The notes below the pieces were generated by a model that saw only the letters and a program-made list of their open reading frames with translations, was not told the DNA's origin and did no database searches. Of a stretch of DNA of 64,000 nucleotides, positions 1 through 12,654 are shown one piece after another (within the stretch, counting starts at the first letter, position 1; every line of letters starts with the position of its first letter). Both the position numbers and the translations under genes were made by a program. The DNA lies in contig NZ_JABSNM010000010.1 in NCBI RefSeq assembly GCF_013294065.1, positions 62,001 to 126,000 of the forward strand. The letters run 5' to 3'. Source of the stretch: Sphaerotilus uruguayifluvii (GTDB lineage Bacteria > Pseudomonadota > Gammaproteobacteria > Burkholderiales > Burkholderiaceae_C).

Positions 1-832
1 CCCGCAGCGCCTGCCGGGCGTGGTGCGGCGCGTCGTTCGGTGGCGCGGGCAGCGGCGCGCGGGCAGCGGCGCCGGCCCCCAGCGCACGGGCCGCAGCCGG
101 CCCCAGCGTCGCGCAGTCGAGCCGCTGCACCGTCAGCAGCGCGCACGCTCGCCGCTCCACCACCGCGCGCGGCGCGTTCGGCCCGCGCACCAGCGCCGCC
201 AGGATCGCCGCCTCGGCCGCGTCCAGCCCGCTGGGCAGCTTGCCCAGCAGCACCTGCGACGCCGCCGGCACGCCGACCAGCTCGCCGCGCATCGGCACGC
301 GATTCAGATAGGCCTCCAGGATCTGCGCCTTCGACCAGCGCGCCTCGATCTGCCGCGCCGCGGCGATCTGCCCGAGCTTGCCGGCGACGCTGCGCCCGCC
401 GGCCGGGCGCGTCAGGTCGCCATCGACCAGGGCGGCCAGCTGCATCGTGATCGTGGAGGCGCCCTGCGTGGCGCCGCTGCCCGACAGATTGGCCCAGGTG
501 CTGCGCGCCAGACCCGCCCAGTCGACGCCGGTGTGGGCGTGGAAACGATGGTCCTCGGCCAGCACGATGGCGGTGCGCAGCGCAGGCGAGAAGTCGGACA
601 GCGCGACCCAGGGCTGGCGACGGGCGGTCGGGTCGACGCGGATCGTCTGGATCGGCTCGCCGTGGCGATCGAGCAGGATCAGGTCGGAGGGGCGGTGCGC
701 GGCGCGGACTTCCGGATACGTCGGCAGCGGCAGCGCCAGCGCCACCGAACTCGCCCCCCACACCGTCATCCCCGCGAAGGCGGGGAGCCACGCACGCCAC
801 CGCCTTCGTCGCCAGCCTTGCGAGACCACCAT
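1..832 (-). CDS. pbpC: Penicillin-binding protein 1C, N-terminal part (cut by window edge)
   Basis: Peptidoglycan glycosyltransferase of the PbpC type, acting at the periplasmic face of the inner membrane. The first 277 residues are visible; the rest lies off the left edge. An N-terminal membrane anchor (about residues 15-40) is followed by a GT51 transglycosylase domain. Its hallmarks are AEDHRFHAHTGVDW with the catalytic Glu, a GASTITMQLA segment and an AYLNRVPMRGELVG motif. The ATG lies 13 bp after the stop of the alpha-2-macroglobulin gene, the usual pbpC partner, so the two form an operon thought to act in envelope repair and defence. The membrane anchor is partly encoded by a REP-like repeat (764-792), giving the tell-tale LPAFAGMT string. 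Family assignment is firm; the C-terminal transpeptidase domain cannot be checked. Confidence 0.93.
   Translation of the reverse strand, partial: MVVSQGWRRRRWRAWLPAFAGMTVWGASSVALALPLPTYPEVRAAHRPSDLILLDRHGEPIQTIRVDPTARRQPWVALSDFSPALRTAIVLAEDHRFHAHTGVDWAGLARSTWANLSGSGATQGASTITMQLAALVDGDLTRPAGGRSVAGKLGQIAAARQIEARWSKAQILEAYLNRVPMRGELVGVPAASQVLLGKLPSGLDAAEAAILAALVRGPNAPRAVVERRACALLTVQRLDCATLGPAAARALGAGAAARAPLPAPPNDAPHHARQALR
764..792 (-). repeat. REP-like palindromic repeat inside the pbpC reading frame
   Basis: One copy of the dispersed repeat CGTCATCC...GCGAAGGC...CCACG, also found as inverted pairs at 22637-22717 and 35598-35678. The core is a hairpin (CCCCGC/GCGGGG around GAAG). Here it lies within codons of the pbpC membrane anchor and is translated as LPAFAGMT. 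Seen directly by comparing the three loci. Confidence 0.8.
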
Positions 833-845
833 GGTTTCCTGCCGA

Positions 846-3800
846 TCAGGGCGTGACCACCTCGAACGCCCCGACCGGGGCCTCGCCGAAGTTCTCCGGC
901 GCGTACATCGCCTCGACCCGCGCCGGCGGCAGCTGGAAGCGGCCGGCGGTGTTGAGCCGCAGCGTGTACTCGACCGTGTGCGTGCCGCGCGGCAGCCAGT
1001 CGTAGTAGGCCCGCCAGGCCGACGGCAGCCGCTCCTCGTGCACCTTCCAGGCGGCGCCCTCCTGCCGCTCGTCGCGCGTGGCGATCTGCGAATCACGGCC
1101 CAGCCCGCCGCCGAGCACCACCGCGCCGGGCGGCACCGGGTCGCTGACGACGACCCAGCCCAGGTCGGTCATCGCGCTGATCTGCAGCTGCACGCGCAGC
1201 ACGTCGCCGCGGCTCCAGCGCCCGGCGGTCTTCTGCTCGACCGCCTTGACGGTGCGCTCGATGCGATAGCCGGCCGCCAGCGGCGCCTTCAGCGGCACCG
1301 CGGCCAGGCTCTGCAGCGCCACCCACGGCCGCCCGCTGCCCTGCTGCGTCACCGACAGCGCCGCCGGCGACGCGGCCACGGCCGGCACCGGTGCCGCCCA
1401 CGGCAGCGCCAGCACGCCGCCGTCGCCCTGGCGTGACCAGTCGAGTTCGCGTGTCGTCGCGCCGAGCGTCGCGCGCGCCCGCCCGGTCACCGGCACCGAC
1501 TCGTGCACCGCCGAGAAGCGCTGCAGCGCCAGCACGGTCCAGACGTTGGCGGTCGTCGTCGCGAAGGCGCCGCCGCGCTGCGCGTCGAGCCGCGCCATCA
1601 GCCCGGTGACGAAGCGCGGCAGGTCGTCGCGCCACGGCGCGCCGTCCTCCACCGCCGTCAGCAGCAGCCGCGCCGCGTTGGCGTCGGCCCCGGCCATCAG
1701 CCACCACCAGCCGTCGCCGGCCTCGTCGGCGAAGCGCAGCGTCGTGCCGCCGGCCACCAGCCGCGCCTGCAGCAGCCGGCGCGCCTCGTCGAGCCGCTCG
1801 GCGCGGTTGGGCACGCCGTCGACGCGGCGCAGGATCGCCAGCCAGTCCAGCAGCGCCGCGGTCGGCCACTGCTGCGGCGCGATCTCCAGCGAGCCGAGCA
1901 GCCGGGCGTCGGCACGGCCGTGGCGCGACAGCGCCTCGATCGCGGCGAGCTTGCGCACGTCGCGCTCCAGGCTGTCGCCGCCGCGCGGCGACGGGATGCG
2001 CCGCGTCAGCCGGCCCTCGACGAAGGCGGTCAGCCCGCCGAGCATGGCCTCGCGCGGGCCGTCGGGAATCGTCCAGCCCGCCGCCTGCGACGCCGCCAGC
2101 ACATAGGCGGTCAGCACGTCGCTGCCGCCGCCGGCCTCGGCGTCGCGCGGCGGGAAGTAGTGCGCCAGGCCGTCGCGGTCGAGGTAGGTCGGCAGCTCGT
2201 TCATCAGCGCGCTCCAGCGCGCCGCGTCGCCCAGGCCGATCGCGCGCGACGTGCGCTGCTCCAGGCAGCTGTACGGGTAGACCTCGAACCAGCGCCGGAT
2301 GCCCGGCAGCGCGCCGGCCAGCGTCGGCTTGAGCGTGACCTGCACGCCGCCGACGCCGGGCAGCGCGTCGGCCGGCGGCGCCACCGGCCAGGCGAGCGTG
2401 CCGGCGGCGTCCATCTGCCGGATCGTCGCCTGCATCACGCGCACCGGCACGGCCGGCTCGACCTGCTGCGTGACCTGGATGCGGTCACGCGCGCCCTGTC
2501 CGGCCGCGGCGCCGAGCTCCTCGGCCGCACCGGTCCAGGCCAGCGTCGTCACGCCCGCCGGCACCGTGACCGGCCAGCGCAGCTCGGCCGCGCCGCCGGC
2601 CGGTATCGCCACCTGCTGCGCCGGCAGCGTCAGCGGCCCGCCCAGCGTCGCCTTGACCGTCATCGCGCGCGCCGTCGTGTTGCGCAGCGTCCAGAGCGCC
2701 TCGAAGCGGTCGCCCTCGCGCACCAGCGCCGGCAGCCCCGACAGCATCTGCAGATCCTGCGTGACGCGGATCGTCGCCGCGCCGCTGCCGAAGCGGTCGA
2801 GCTGCGCGCCGCCGCCGGCGGCCACCGCGACGAGGCGGAAGGCGCTCAGCGAGTCGTTCAGCGGCACCTCCAGCGTCGCGCGGCCCTGCGCGTCGAGCTG
2901 CACGTCCGGGCGCCACAGCAGCAGCGTGTCGAACAGCTCGCGCGTCGGGTTGCGCCCGCCGCTGCCGCCCGGCGCCAGCGCCTTGCGGCCGTAGTGGCGC
3001 CGACCGACGATCTCGTTCTGCGCCGTCGACGTCTCGACGCCCCAGGCGCGCGGCGGGAACATCGCGCCGAGCAGATCCCACGAGCCGTTGTCCATCAGCG
3101 CCAGCAGCCCCTCGTCGACCGCCGCGAACGACACCGTGCCGCCGGCCAGCGGCCGGCCGTCGGGCAGCAGCACCTGCACGCCGGTGCGCGCGGTCTGGCG
3201 CACGCCGTACTGGGATTTTTCCGGCGTGACCTTCACGGTCAGCCGGTGGTCGTCCAGGCCGATGCGCACGGCCGCCACGCCGAGCTTGAAGGCCGGCTTG
3301 GCCAGATCGACCAGCGCGGTCGGCGCGCTCCACTCCGGCCCCTCCTGGCGCCAGGCGTTCCACCACAGCCGCGGCGAGCGCCAGCCCCAGTCGAAGAACG
3401 AGTACCACGGCACCTGCCGCACCCGCCCGCGCAGCACCAGCGCGCTGATGTAGACGTTGGGCGCCCAGCTCGCCGCCTCGGCCGCATCGGCGCCGGCGGC
3501 ACGCTTCGGGATCGGCACCTCGATGACCGGATCGCTGCCGCGCAGCGTGACGACGCGGGCATCGAGAATGCCCTCGCGCTCGACCGTCACCAGCACGGTG
3601 GCCTCGCGGAACGGCATGCGCACCTGCAGCCGCGCCGTCTCGCCGGGGCGCAGGTCGCGCCGCTCGGGCAGCAGGTCGATGCGGTCGTCGTTGTCCTGGT
3701 CGAACCAGAGTTCGCCGCCGCGGCTGACCCACACCGAGCTGCTGGCGGTGCTGCGCCGGCCGCCGCCGTCGGTGGTCTGCGCGATCAGGCGCACCTCGCC

Positions 3801-6800
3801 GGACTCCGCCAGGTCGAGGTCGCAGGTCAGCAGGCCGCGCGCGTCGGTCCTGCCGCTGCACAGCCGGCCGAGGTCGCGGACCTGCTCCTGCGCGTCATAG
3901 GCGTAGAAGCCGCCGACGATCTTCTGGCGCGTCGCCGTCTGCGTGCGCTGCTCGCCGCGCAGCTCCACCGCCTGGCCGGCCTGCGGCTTGCCGGCGGTGT
4001 CGAGCACGACCATCTGCACCGGCACCCGGCCGCCCTGCGCCAGCCAGCTGCGCGCGCGGATGCCGACCACCACCGCCGACGGCCACAGCGTCACGCTGCG
4101 GCCGACCGTCTGGCGCTCGCCGTTCGGGTCGTCGAAGCTGAGCTCGGCGACGAGCTCGGCCGGCACCTTCAGCGCCCGCACCGCGTCGGGCAGCGCCACC
4201 TTGGCGGTTGCCGCGCCCTGCGCGTCGGTGCGCAGCGCCTGGCGGTCGGCCAGCAGCTGCTCGCGCACGCGGTCGGGCGACTCGCCTCCGGCGGCACCCG
4301 CGTCCGCGCCGAGCTCGGACGGCGGCGTGAAGCTGTAGTCCTCGTAGTCCGGAAACCGCACCCAGGCCGGGCGCAGCAGCGCGTTGAGCGACGCCGCCGT
4401 CGCCAGCCCGCCGCCCGACAGGTGGCTGAGCTGCACGCCGAAGCTCAGCTCGCGCGGCGCGACCTGCGGCCCGGCCGGCGCCTGCAGCCGCGCGTCGACC
4501 AGCGGCACCTTGAACGCCTCGACGCGGAACTGCCCCGACGACCACGCCGCGCCGCTGCGGTGCTTGAGCGTCACGTCATAGACGCCCTGCCTGGCGTTCG
4601 GCGGAATCGTCCAGGCCATCGCCGCGCGATACGGCAGCGTGGTCACGTCGCCGCTGGCCTGGTGGGTGATGTCGACCTCGTCGGGCTGCGCCGCCACGGC
4701 CAGCGCCGCCAGGCCCCGGGCACTCTCGCGGCGCAGGTGATGGCGCATCGACACCGTCTCGCCGACGCGCAGCAGCGTGCGGTCGAACACCGTGTGCGCG
4801 CGCACCGTGTCGGCATCGCCGAGCGAGCCGCGCGCGGTCGGCTGGCCGAAGCGCCACGACTCGATGCCGCGGCTCCAGTCGCCGAAGACGAAGGCCAGGT
4901 CGCGGCTGCCGTCGGCGCGCGCCGGGCCGCGTGCGGTGACGAACAGGCCGTCGTGGCTGATGCAGTCGCTGCGCGAACCGCTCTCGTCCAGGCCGCGCGG
5001 AATGCGCGCCAGCCCCTGCGCGTCGGTGCGGCCCGACCACAGCGTCACGCCGCGGCAGTCGTTGACGGCGACATCGGCGCCGGCCACCGGCTGCGCGCGG
5101 TCCAGCGTCGTGACCCAGACCAGGCTGTCGCTGCGGCCGCGCTTGAAGTGCACGCCGATCGGCGTCACCAGCACGCCGGTGCGCACGTACATCGGCGCCT
5201 CGCGGTCGAGCAGCGCGCGGCCGAGCACGCGCGACGACACCTCGACGACGTGGTAGCCCGAGCGTTTGAGCGGCAGGCCGATCACCTCGGTCGCGCCGGG
5301 CGTCCTGGCCGTCTCGGGCGACGGCGCCGGCAGGTCGGCGCGCTCGACGCCCTCCTCCCTGGCCAGCAGCGACAGCTCGCGCGTGCCGACGACGCGCTCG
5401 CGCGTGACGCGGCGCGGCCGGCCGTCGTCGCCGGTGACCGTCTCGGTGACGGTCCAGTCCTTCGGCGGCAGGCCGGCTTCCCTGGCGGTGAAGCTGCTCT
5501 CGTGGTAGCGGTTGACCCGGGTGTACCACTGCAGCAGCTCGCGGTCCGGCGTCGCGGCGCCGAGCCACTTGACGCTGACGCGCGCACGCGGCGGCGGCCC
5601 GCCACCGTCCTGCACATGGCGCAAGGTGATCGGCAGCAGCCCCGGCTCGTCCGGCCCCGGGCCCTGCTCCAGCACGCCGAACGGCGCCGCGGCGAACTTG
5701 GCCAGCGGCGGCATGCCGCCGGTCGCCACCGCGAGCGGAAACACCGACGCATTCGCCAGCGTCCGCCCCGACTCGTCGCGCAGATCCCTGGGCAGCACGA
5801 TCGTGTAGCGCGCGTTCTCGGCCAGAGGCACCGGGAAGGCCAGTTCCGACAGCGCCGGTTCGGTGTTGCCGGCCGCGAACTTCGGCGCCACCGCGCTGCC
5901 GCCACCGACCGGCTGCAGGCGGATCTGCGCCAGCTGCGCACGCGGCACCGCGGCGCTGAAGCGCAGCGTCAGGGGCCGCAGCGGAATGCACGGCGCCTCG
6001 GCGCGCTCGCGCTCGCAGGTGAATTCGGCGGTGAAGCGCTCGCGCACCTCCCAGGCGAAGCGCTGCGGCTGGCGCGTCAGCACCGCCGGGTTGTTCGCCG
6101 CCGCGATGCCCGGCCCCCAGACCAGCCGCACGCCGGCGGCCGGCGGCAGCGGGCGCTGGCAGGTCAGCACCAGCACCCGCGCGGCGTCGGCCGCGGCGAT
6201 CTCGTGCAGCTTCAGCAGCGCCGCCCGCGGCGCACCCTCGACGAGGCTGACCGGCACGCGCTCGCCGATGCCCTGCACCTCGCACCAGGCGTTGCGCTGC
6301 ACCGTGTCGGGCACCGCCGGGCCGTTCAGGCGCAGCAGCCAGTGCTGGTCCTCCTCGATCGACGCCCCTTCATACGGCTCGACCGACTCGACCGCCGGCC
6401 CGCCGGACGCGAAGCGGAACTCGCGCGGCCCGTCGAGCGTGCCGTTCAGCGGCTTCCAGCCCGGCGAGATCGCGAGGCGGCAGGCCACGCCCGGCGGCAG
6501 CGTGCGGTCCAGGTCCCAGGCCCACTCGCGGTCGCTGATCCAGCGCCGGCTGCCGGCCGGCGCCTTGCCGCCCAGCCCCTCGCAGGCCAGCACCGCCGGG
6601 TCCGGCAGCGCCGGCGCCCCGAACGGCACCACCGCCGTGTCGAAGCGCAGGCGGATCTGCACCGCCCCCGACACCTCGCCGCTCGGCACCGCCGACACCA
6701 CCCGCGCGCCCCAGGCCGACCCGGCGGCCGCGGCCAGCGCCGCCATCAGCACGCCACCGAGCCGCCCGAGCCACCGCCGGCCGCCGGGACGCTGCGCATC

Positions 6801-6818
6801 CTGTCGTTGTCCGCTCAC
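846..6818 (-). CDS. Bacterial alpha-2-macroglobulin (MG-domain thioester protein)
   Basis: A 1990-residue periplasmic protein of the YfhM/ECAM family, a broad protease trap and the functional partner of PBP1C. A signal peptide is visible (arginine-rich start, then an alanine-rich stretch to about residue 37). No lipobox Cys is present, unlike the lipoprotein of E. coli, so it may be soluble or held by an uncleaved signal. MG repeats fill the N-terminal two thirds. The thioester motif CLEQ, in the context YPYSCLEQRTSRA, lies at about residue 1516 and is intact, followed by the alpha/alpha-toroid region. The length is larger than the roughly 1650 residues of the E. coli protein. The start was chosen for its signal peptide. 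The 13-bp gap to pbpC indicates co-transcription. Confidence 0.95.
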   Translation of the reverse strand: MSGQRQDAQRPGGRRWLGRLGGVLMAALAAAAGSAWGARVVSAVPSGEVSGAVQIRLRFDTAVVPFGAPALPDPAVLACEGLGGKAPAGSRRWISDREWAWDLDRTLPPGVACRLAISPGWKPLNGTLDGPREFRFASGGPAVESVEPYEGASIEEDQHWLLRLNGPAVPDTVQRNAWCEVQGIGERVPVSLVEGAPRAALLKLHEIAAADAARVLVLTCQRPLPPAAGVRLVWGPGIAAANNPAVLTRQPQRFAWEVRERFTAEFTCERERAEAPCIPLRPLTLRFSAAVPRAQLAQIRLQPVGGGSAVAPKFAAGNTEPALSELAFPVPLAENARYTIVLPRDLRDESGRTLANASVFPLAVATGGMPPLAKFAAAPFGVLEQGPGPDEPGLLPITLRHVQDGGGPPPRARVSVKWLGAATPDRELLQWYTRVNRYHESSFTAREAGLPPKDWTVTETVTGDDGRPRRVTRERVVGTRELSLLAREEGVERADLPAPSPETARTPGATEVIGLPLKRSGYHVVEVSSRVLGRALLDREAPMYVRTGVLVTPIGVHFKRGRSDSLVWVTTLDRAQPVAGADVAVNDCRGVTLWSGRTDAQGLARIPRGLDESGSRSDCISHDGLFVTARGPARADGSRDLAFVFGDWSRGIESWRFGQPTARGSLGDADTVRAHTVFDRTLLRVGETVSMRHHLRRESARGLAALAVAAQPDEVDITHQASGDVTTLPYRAAMAWTIPPNARQGVYDVTLKHRSGAAWSSGQFRVEAFKVPLVDARLQAPAGPQVAPRELSFGVQLSHLSGGGLATAASLNALLRPAWVRFPDYEDYSFTPPSELGADAGAAGGESPDRVREQLLADRQALRTDAQGAATAKVALPDAVRALKVPAELVAELSFDDPNGERQTVGRSVTLWPSAVVVGIRARSWLAQGGRVPVQMVVLDTAGKPQAGQAVELRGEQRTQTATRQKIVGGFYAYDAQEQVRDLGRLCSGRTDARGLLTCDLDLAESGEVRLIAQTTDGGGRRSTASSSVWVSRGGELWFDQDNDDRIDLLPERRDLRPGETARLQVRMPFREATVLVTVEREGILDARVVTLRGSDPVIEVPIPKRAAGADAAEAASWAPNVYISALVLRGRVRQVPWYSFFDWGWRSPRLWWNAWRQEGPEWSAPTALVDLAKPAFKLGVAAVRIGLDDHRLTVKVTPEKSQYGVRQTARTGVQVLLPDGRPLAGGTVSFAAVDEGLLALMDNGSWDLLGAMFPPRAWGVETSTAQNEIVGRRHYGRKALAPGGSGGRNPTRELFDTLLLWRPDVQLDAQGRATLEVPLNDSLSAFRLVAVAAGGGAQLDRFGSGAATIRVTQDLQMLSGLPALVREGDRFEALWTLRNTTARAMTVKATLGGPLTLPAQQVAIPAGGAAELRWPVTVPAGVTTLAWTGAAEELGAAAGQGARDRIQVTQQVEPAVPVRVMQATIRQMDAAGTLAWPVAPPADALPGVGGVQVTLKPTLAGALPGIRRWFEVYPYSCLEQRTSRAIGLGDAARWSALMNELPTYLDRDGLAHYFPPRDAEAGGGSDVLTAYVLAASQAAGWTIPDGPREAMLGGLTAFVEGRLTRRIPSPRGGDSLERDVRKLAAIEALSRHGRADARLLGSLEIAPQQWPTAALLDWLAILRRVDGVPNRAERLDEARRLLQARLVAGGTTLRFADEAGDGWWWLMAGADANAARLLLTAVEDGAPWRDDLPRFVTGLMARLDAQRGGAFATTTANVWTVLALQRFSAVHESVPVTGRARATLGATTRELDWSRQGDGGVLALPWAAPVPAVAASPAALSVTQQGSGRPWVALQSLAAVPLKAPLAAGYRIERTVKAVEQKTAGRWSRGDVLRVQLQISAMTDLGWVVVSDPVPPGAVVLGGGLGRDSQIATRDERQEGAAWKVHEERLPSAWRAYYDWLPRGTHTVEYTLRLNTAGRFQLPPARVEAMYAPENFGEAPVGAFEVVTP

Positions 6819-6931
6819 CTGATTCCTCCTGCGCGCCGGGTCGTCGACCCGTGTCGTGCAGTCTAGGTCCAGAGGCCGCCGGACAGCATGAAGGTGCGCC
6901 GCAGCGCCACGGCGCCGGAACCCCGCGAACC

Positions 6932-7375
6932 TCAGTGCAGCACCAGCAGCGGCACCTTGGTGCGCGACATCACGCTCTTGGTGTGCGAGCCGAACAGCAT
7001 CTCGCCGAACAGGCCGCGGCCATGCGTGACCATCAGGATCAGGTCGGCCTGCACGGTGTCGGCGACCTCGGCGATCACCATGTCGATCTGGTCGGAGCGG
7101 CGGTACTCGCTCTCGAAGGCGACGCCGCAGCTGCGGGCGCGCTCGGCGAAGCGGGCCAGCACCGCGTTGGCATGGGCCTCGGTGCGGGCCTCGTGGTCCT
7201 CGATCTTGCGGGCGAAGGTGGTCGGGCTGGCGTTGACGGCCGACAGCGGAATGTCGGGCTCGCAGACGAAGCCGGTCACGCGGGCGCCGAGCTTCATCGC
7301 CAGCTCCAGGCTGGCATCCATGGCGCGGGACGAGAGCTCGGAGCCGTCGACGGGAACGAAGATGTGCTTGAACAT
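6932..7375 (-). CDS. Universal stress protein, UspA family
   Basis: A 147-residue cytoplasmic Usp domain protein, typical length for single-domain members. It begins FKHIFVPVDGSELS and ends with the ATP-binding signature THGRGLFGEMLFGSHTKSV followed by VPLLVLH. The G-2x-G-9x-G(S/T) pattern is present, so it is of the ATP-binding class. The start was placed at MFKHIF rather than the longer upstream reading frame because the Usp fold starts there. An FNR/CRP-type palindrome lies about 60 bp upstream (7435-7448), which would fit the known ANR/FNR control of Usp proteins in other proteobacteria. The exact stress role is unknown. Confidence 0.92.
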   Translation of the reverse strand: MFKHIFVPVDGSELSSRAMDASLELAMKLGARVTGFVCEPDIPLSAVNASPTTFARKIEDHEARTEAHANAVLARFAERARSCGVAFESEYRRSDQIDMVIAEVADTVQADLILMVTHGRGLFGEMLFGSHTKSVMSRTKVPLLVLH

Positions 7376-7434
7376 GATGGGCGCGATCCAGGGTTGTAAC
7401 GGTTCCACTCTAGGCAGACCGACCGCTTCCTGAC

Positions 7435-7448
7435 TTGAGCTCACTCAA
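7435..7448. promoter_or_regulatory. Putative FNR/CRP-family binding site upstream of usp
   Basis: TTGAGCTCACTCAA, within the longer perfect palindrome CTTGAG-N4-CTCAAG. The TTGA-N6-TCAA core matches the FNR/ANR family consensus. It is centred about 65 bp upstream of the usp ATG. Seen in sequence; binding is inferred. Confidence 0.45.
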
Positions 7449-7593
7449 GCTCCGTTGTCGCCGCCTTTGTGCCAGATCAGGATGGGTCAGCTTCGCGTCA
7501 GCGAACCCGAAGGTACCAATCGGCAAGACAGCACGCGGAATTCCTCGGTCATGGCGACACCGCTCGAAGCGGGCCGCCCGGTTCAGTTAATCT

Positions 7594-7612
7594 TTTGCAG
7601 ATTTGCTGCAAA
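7594..7612. promoter_or_regulatory. Inverted repeat upstream of hybrid kinase gene
   Basis: TTTGCA and TGCAAA separated by 7 bp, in an AT-richer patch about 60 bp before the start of the hybrid kinase. It could be an operator or part of the promoter. The rest of the 7376-7669 interval holds no further gene that I can support. Confidence 0.3.
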
Positions 7613-7669
7613 TGCGGCCTTTCGCACCGTTTCGCGCCCTGCCCTGCCGTGCCCACGCCACTCCCGCCG

Positions 7670-10803
<3,134 letters not shown>

Positions 10804-10807
<4 letters not shown>

Positions 10808-12630
10808 CGACCGCCCTCCCGAAGATTCTCCTCGTCGACGACACGCCGCAGAACATCGGTCTGCTCGAGGACACGCTCGAGCATGTCGAGGCCGAGCTGC
10901 TGGCCGCCACCAGCGGCGAGCGTGCGCTCGAGCTGGCCGGCCGCATGAAGCCCGACCTGATCCTGCTCGACGTGATGATGCCGCCGGGCATCGACGGCTT
11001 CGAGACCTGCCGCCGGCTCAAGGCCGATGCGGCCACCGCGGACATCCCGGTCATCTTCGTGACCGCGCGCAGCGACGATGTCGCCGCCGGCTTCGCGGCC
11101 GGCGGGGCCGACTACATCACCAAGCCGATCCAGGCCGACGAGGTGCGCGCCCGGGTGGACCACCAGCTCGAGCGCCGCGCGCTGCTCGGCTCGCTGCGCG
11201 AACTCAACCGCGAGCTCGAGCAGCGGGTGCGCGAGCGCACCGCGGAGCTGACGCGCGCGAACCTGCAGCTGCGCCAGGAGGTGCGCGAGCGCCGCTACAT
11301 GCAGGACCGGCTCGGCTACCTCGCCAGCCACGACTTCGTCACCCGGCTGCACAACCGCCAGGCGCTGGACGCCGAGGTCTCCGAGCGGCTGGCGCGGCTG
11401 CAGGGCGAGCCGATGCCACCCGGACGCGGCGGCACGGTGCTGATGCTGATCGACATCGACCAGTTCCGGCTGGTCAACGACAGCTGCGGCTGCATCGCCG
11501 GCGACGAGCTGCTGCGCCAGTTCGCCGACCTGCTCGCCGGGCTGGTCGGGCGCGAGGACTTCCTGGCCCGGCTCGGCGCCGACCAGTTCGCGCTGCTGAC
11601 CGAGGAGCGTGGCGGCGACGCCGGCGCCGGACTGGCACGGCAGATCCTCGCGGCGATCGGCCGCTTCGTGTTCTCGTGGAACGGCCAGGACTTCCGGCTG
11701 CAGGCCACGCTGGCGATCGTGCCGCTGGAGCCGGCGCTGCCCTCCTTCGACGCGCTGATGCAACGCGCCGACGAGACCGCGCTGCGGGTGCGCCGCGAGG
11801 GCGGCGAGCGGGGCGTGCCGCACTGGTACCGTGCCGGCGGCCTGGCCCGGGGCGGCCCGCACGAGGACGCCGGCTGGGCGCTGACGCTGATGGACGCGCT
11901 GCGCCATGACCGGCTGTGCATCCATTTCCAGCGCCTGCAGCCGCTGGCGCCGGGCGAGCGCACGCTGCGCATCGAGGCGCTGGTGCGGCTGATCGACGCC
12001 ACCAGCGGCGCACTGATCGAGCCCGGGCGCTTCATCGCGCCTGCCGAGCGCTTTCAGCTGGTCGGCCAGATCGACCGCTGGATGCTGCGCCATGTGCTGG
12101 CGCTGCTCGGCGCCGAGCCGGCGCTGCGCCAGCGCATCGACCAGGTGACGCTGAACCTGTCGGCGGTCACGCTGCGCGAGCCCGGCCTGGCCGAGGAGGT
12201 CATCGCGCTGCTCGCACGCCATCAGGTCCGCCCCGAACAGCTCTGCTTCGAGATCACCGAAACCGCCTCGATCGCCAGCCTGGCGCAGGCGCGCCAGTTC
12301 ATGCAGCAGCTGCGCGCGCACGGCTGCCGCTTCTCGCTCGACGACTTCGGCTCCGGCTACGCCTCGTTCGCGCACCTGCGCGAGCTGCCCTTCGACACGC
12401 TGAAGATCGACGGCCTGTTCGTGCGCCACATGGACCAGGACGCCGACAGCCGCGCGATGGTGCGCTCGATGGTCGAGATGGCGCGCCAGCTCGACAAGCC
12501 GGTGGTGGCCGAGTTTGTCGAGTCCGAGCCGGTGGCGCGGCTGCTGGCCGAGCTGGGCGTGCAGTGGGCGCAGGGCTACCACTTCCACCGGCCGGAGCCG
12601 CTCACCGTCGAGGCGCTGGCGGAGGCCTGA
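10804..12630 (+). CDS. Response regulator with degenerate GGDEF and intact-looking EAL domain
   Basis: A 608-residue cytoplasmic regulator linking phosphorelay to cyclic di-GMP. The REC domain (1-120) has Asp56 in LLDVMMP and Lys in TKPIQA, then a coiled coil (about 130-165). The GGDEF domain (about 170-330) has the active-site motif replaced by GADQF, so cyclase activity is unlikely. The EAL domain (about 355-600) keeps its key residues: EALVR, NLS, EITET, DDFGSGY, the LKIDG lysine, AEFVES and QGYHFHRP. I infer a phosphodiesterase that hydrolyses c-di-GMP, perhaps with GTP sensing by the degenerate GGDEF. The start codon overlaps the stop of the hybrid kinase gene (ATGA), indicating translational coupling. 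Confidence 0.92.
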
Positions 12631-12654
12631 GCCCCTCCGGCCGCGGACGCCGGT

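Noticed and set aside
1503-6866. Very long open frame opposite the alpha-2-macroglobulin gene.
   Set aside because: Its Arg/Gln/His-rich translation is the antisense shadow typical of high-GC DNA; the minus-strand frame carries the thioester and MG motifs.
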